Shown here one piece after another: positions 60,792 to 64,000 of a DNA stretch of 64,000 nucleotides. Source of the stretch: Gigaspora rosea (lineage: Eukaryota; Glomeromycota; Glomeromycetes; Diversisporales; Gigasporaceae); assembly GCA_003550325.1 (NCBI GenBank), contig QKWP01000225.1, forward strand, positions 109,106 through 173,105, in the 5' to 3' direction. The position numbers were made by a program, and so were the translations under genes. The notes beneath the pieces were generated by a model. It was given only the letters and a program-made list of their open reading frames with translations, was not told the DNA's origin and searched no databases. How positions within the stretch are numbered: position 1 is the first letter of the stretch; every line of letters begins with the position of its first letter.

Positions 60792-62154
60792 ATGTTACAT
60801 AGATATTCTAAATATGGAAAATGTGCACATTGTAATGAAGATAACGCGAAACCCGCATGGTGTCTATCATGCGACCCTGACATAGGAACAAGGTGGACAA
60901 GTGGAAATAAGGATATTGACGATTGCATGAAAGGATTCCAACTGAGAACCTGGAGATATGAAGATGCGATCGAATGGATTCCATTTAATAAATTATCAGA
61001 TGTTAAAGAAATCGGCAAAGGAGGATTTGGCTCTGTCTATTCTGCAATCTGGTTGGATGGCATACGAAAAGTTGACGGAAATGATTTTAATTATGTAAGA
61101 TCACGTGAACCAGCCAGCATTGTTGCACTTAAAACCTTGTCAAGTTCTTTAAAAGAAGTGAGTAACTTATTTATTAATTATCAATTGGTTAAATTAAATT
61201 AATAAGCTAATCCGTTTAATTAATTATAAAGTTTGACAATCATTTAAAATGTATTATGTACGGTAGTCAACTTAAAATATATGGATTAACTCAAGATAAT
61301 GAAAATAATTACTTGATGGTATTTCAATACGCTGATAGTGGAAGTCTTTATAAATTTTTAAGAATAAATTTTCATAATCTTACTTGGGAGACTAAATTAA
61401 AACTCCTTTTCGATATTTCAAAAGATTTATATCAAATTCATGTTGCAGGGTATATTCATGCAGATTTTCACAGTGGCAATATTTTACAAAACAAAGGCAT
61501 TAATAAAACTTTGCAATCTTACATCGCAGATTTAGGATTATCTAAAAAGGATATTGAAAATGATTCAGATGATGAAATTTATGGTGCTATGCCATATATT
61601 GCACCAGAAGTATTATCAGGTCAAAAATTTACAAAAGCTGCTGATGTTTATGGTTTTGGAGTTATTATGTCAGAAATGTCAACTGGACAAAGGCCTTTTG
61701 ATGGTTATGAATTTGATCACAAACTTGCAATAAAGATTTGCAAAGGATTGCGACCAGAGTTTGCACCTGGAACTCCTAAATGCTATATTGAATTAGCTAA
61801 AAATTGCATGAAATCTGATTCACAAAAACGACCAAGTATTTATAATGTTCATGGTACAATAAGTTATTGGCTTAATAATATAGCTAATTCAAATTATAAT
61901 GAGATTAAAAAGCAATTCATAGATGCAGATAAAGTTATTAAATTATTGCCAATAACAAAGCATCCAGATGAAATGTACACTAGCAAAATTATTAGCACAA
62001 AATTAATTTCAAAGATGATTAAAGGTATTTATTTATTTATTTTTAACAAATACATATATTAAAAATTGTTATATTAATTTATTTAAAAATATAATTATTT
62101 GCTTATTTAGATTTGGATTCTGCTCAAATTAAACTTGATATTACTAAAGGTTGA
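60792..62154 (+). CDS. TKL-like protein kinase, three exons
   Basis: Exons 60792-61157, 61232-62024 and 62111-62154 (GTGAGT and GTATTT donors, introns of 74 and 86 nt) join in phase to 400 residues. Residues 11-27 hold CAHC...CLSC, a small zinc-ribbon-like pair found before such kinases in these fungi. The kinase domain follows: glycine loop GKGGFGSVY (75-83), VALK with Lys114, catalytic loop HADFHSGN (198-205; Ala replaces the usual Arg of HRD), ADLG for DFG (Asp222), IAPE (245-248), DVYGFGVIMSEM and RPxF-type ends. The metal-binding Asp, catalytic Asp and Asn are all present, so activity is plausible; it would phosphorylate Ser/Thr or Tyr on unknown partners. The C-terminal tail beyond the domain is short. 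No premature stops. Confidence 0.88.
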
Positions 62155-62235
62155 AAGTTTTTATGTATACAAACCAGAAAAATAGATACTGTTATTGTTA
62201 TATTAGTGTCTGAAGCTAAAAATATACTTATAATT

Positions 62236-62434
62236 AAGACCATGCAAAGTTTGATTTTCGTTTTGCATTACATGAATATGAAATCATGGGTTGGTCAGTC
62301 AGATTTTTTTTTATTTTTTTTATTATTATTTTTTTTTGGCATGATTGGAATCTAAGAAAAATTTTTTTGAAAAACTGAAAAATGGGTCAGCTGATAATAC
62401 AAAATGAAAAATCAACTATGCATTGCCTTAGACC
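62236..62434. mobile_element. Complete copy of the CATGCAAAGTT MITE family
   Basis: AAGACCATGCAAAGTTTGAT at the left matches the inverted right end with AATGCATAGTTGATTTTTC. 199 bp with T-rich and A-rich halves; no ORF. Relatives at 14183-14722 and 48205-48400. Confidence 0.6.
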
Positions 62435-62484
62435 TAAGAGTAGTGTGCTATTTATATAATGACAATTTTTTTAGCATACAGTAC

Positions 62485-62670
62485 GTACAGTAGGGCTCCG
62501 AAGTTCCGGTTTGGTCTGGTCTGGGTCCGGTCAGACCCGGACTCAAACCATAAATTTTGGAAATTCGGACCCGGACTTGGACCTGAACCGGACACAAACA
62601 TGATTATAGGTTCGGTCCAGATTCGGTTCAAAGTTTGCGAACCTGTCTGGGTCCGGGATTAGTAGTCTAA
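62485..62670. repeat. GGTCCGG-rich repeat, MITE-like
   Basis: GTCTGGTCTGGGTCCGGTC, GGACCCGGACTTGGACC and CTGTCTGGGTCCGGGA repeat in both orientations in a GC-richer island. The open frame through it is Pro/Asp/Gly repeat product, not a gene. Confidence 0.5.
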
Positions 62671-63482
62671 TTTAAAACCCCCCCAATAACAATTTTAATT
62701 TGCTATTACAATTTTTAATATAACTTGCCGTTCATTATAATACCATACTTGTGATTATCTTATTGGAGTTAGTGCTCGTACCGGAAAACTCTTTATCTGA
62801 AAGGTTGTAAATCTAATAACTGGTTCCTATTCAAATAAAAGAATAATAGTTATATATGGAATATTCATATTATAATGCATCAATCAAATAAAGTATAATA
62901 TAAAAAAATCATTTATGCATAAAGTTGTACTTTGTACATTCTATTCTAACTTACGTATTCGTCAGGTGTCATTAGTAACCAGACAAAGAAGATCTAGGTG
63001 TATTTCAGAAATAAATAAGAGTTTAAAAAACTTATTTGTGTATCAAAATTTTGAAATCAGAAAATGAAATGGGTTGTTAATAGACTCCCATTTGACAAAA
63101 TAAGTAAAATTTTTTTTATTATGCAGATCAATAAACTTTTAATAATAATTAGAAGCATTATTATCACTCGATCAGAGATTTTATTGTAATCCGATAAAAA
63201 AACATATGGGAATAGGCTTGCTATCATTTGCAGGCTCTAACCCTTAAAGGTACATTACATTCATAAATATTCTACTAGTATCCACTTACTGATTAAACCA
63301 AAACAATACCTTACAGTGTTCCACATATAATGCCCAACAATCTGGAATGCTAATCCAACCTGACTATCCAAAATAGAAACAGACTTCATAAGGTACCGGA
63401 GAAAAGCGTCTATATAGCTAAAAACAAGGATCGGGCTGTAGCATGAAATGTACTTCTGGTATGGTGCTACAATTTCTGAAGT
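62671..63482. other. Gene-free AT-rich stretch
   Basis: Nothing recognised on either strand. A minus frame at 63261-63539 runs into the minisatellite and shows no motif. Confidence 0.4.
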
Positions 63483-63610
63483 CTTTGCACTGCTAACGCA
63501 GCTGCAGAGCCTAAACATTGAATAATGAAGGCCTTGCACTGCTACTCAGCTGCGGAGCCTAAACACTGACTACCAAAGGTCCTTGCACTGTTGCCAGCCA
63601 CAGAGCCTTA
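63483..63610 (-). repeat. Third locus of the GGCAGTGCA minisatellite
   Basis: Three units with TTGCACTGC, GCAGCTGCAGAGCCTAAACA and AAGGCC words are the reverse complement of the unit at 26430-26580. Confidence 0.65.
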
Positions 63611-64000
63611 TTTCTGCTGGGGAATGGGTGGGAACTGGTGGGACAATAGAGCCAGCCTCTTCAAGGCGAGTGATAGTGAAACGAAAGATAACCTTTCTTC
63701 TTACTGGACAGCTGTCCCGTATATTTTCCTAACCACCTATTAACCATTCACATGCTAGAACTTTTTTCATACCTCTATGCCTGAAAATCACATTCATGGA
63801 AACTTACATCAATTATCATATGCAATCCTTATGCTAATGCCCGAAAACCCTGCTTCTAACCCATCCAAAACATCAGATTAACCCAAAATAGGAAAACAAT
63901 CAAATTGCTGCAGATCTACCTGATCTCGCAATAATGAACGCTCCGTCACTTCGTTGACAAGCTTATTAGTATTGATTAACAATAAAATAATTTATAGTAA
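63611..64000. other. Unassigned window end
   Basis: Less AT-rich than average, with no protein motif in six frames. It may be part of an element extending past the window. Confidence 0.3.

Noticed and set aside
62459-62662. 67-residue plus frame with Gly/Pro/Asp
   Set aside because: Read through the GGTCCGG repeat in both orientations; not a protein.
63261-63539. 92-residue minus frame at the window end
   Set aside because: Its start lies in the dispersed minisatellite and no motif is present.

Overview
The window looks like a repeat-rich part of an arbuscular mycorrhizal fungus genome, most likely Rhizophagus or a close relative. The reasons are very AT-rich DNA, short GT-AG introns, a Sel1-repeat gene next to a TKL-like kinase with an N-terminal CxxC...CxxC segment (both hugely expanded in that group), and several transposon proteins of the kind seen in those genomes. 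This is inferred from sequence character and remembered family features; no search was run. I see no rRNA, tRNA or CRISPR array.

Only four loci look like possibly working genes: an unrecognised multi-exon gene (96-1390, minus), an unrecognised four-exon gene with a 30-nt microexon (42693-44108, minus), a Sel1-repeat protein (58279-59277, plus) and a three-exon protein kinase (60792-62154, plus). Everything else that codes is broken transposon or gene debris.

Layout. 2.0-5.0 kb: short non-autonomous DNA elements, one with a perfect 9-bp target duplication. 5.1-8.8 kb: broken Tnp2/CACTA-like transposase. 10.7-12.6 kb: broken 2-oxoglutarate/Fe(II) dioxygenase of TET/JBP type, tail-to-tail with the transposase. 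13.0-13.7 kb: kinesin motor remnant split by a solo LTR. 16.8-19.6 kb: broken, possibly lineage-specific transposon ORF ending in a RING-like finger. 20.5-28.4 kb: nested hAT-like elements, a large inverted repeat, mariner-like elements and minisatellites. 28.6-34.0 kb: Helitron with Rep and PIF1-like helicase domains, whose 3' terminal hairpin is visible. 35.4-41.7 kb: solo LTRs, a CACGT-dense terminal-inverted-repeat element, a pogo-like MITE and telomere-like tracts. 46-50 kb: more LTR and inverted-repeat elements. 49.9-55.1 kb: a broken DDE-like transposase followed by a RecQ-type helicase on the same strand, interrupted by two TA-target insertions. 55.9-56.9 kb: MULE remnant. 58-62 kb: the Sel1 gene, a minisatellite of about 1.3 kb, then the kinase.

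Three observations tie the region together. Many premature stops are TGA or TAG where the family has Arg or Trp, as expected from C-to-T decay of cytosines. Several insertions can be removed on paper, one target copy left, and the interrupted reading frame closes exactly, which gives relative ages. All three single-N positions lie between near-identical direct copies, so the duplications there may be assembly artefacts. The best candidates for something undescribed are the transposase/TET-JBP pair (5-12.6 kb), the DDE-plus-RecQ element (49.9-55.1 kb) and the RING-ended ORF (16.8-19.6 kb).
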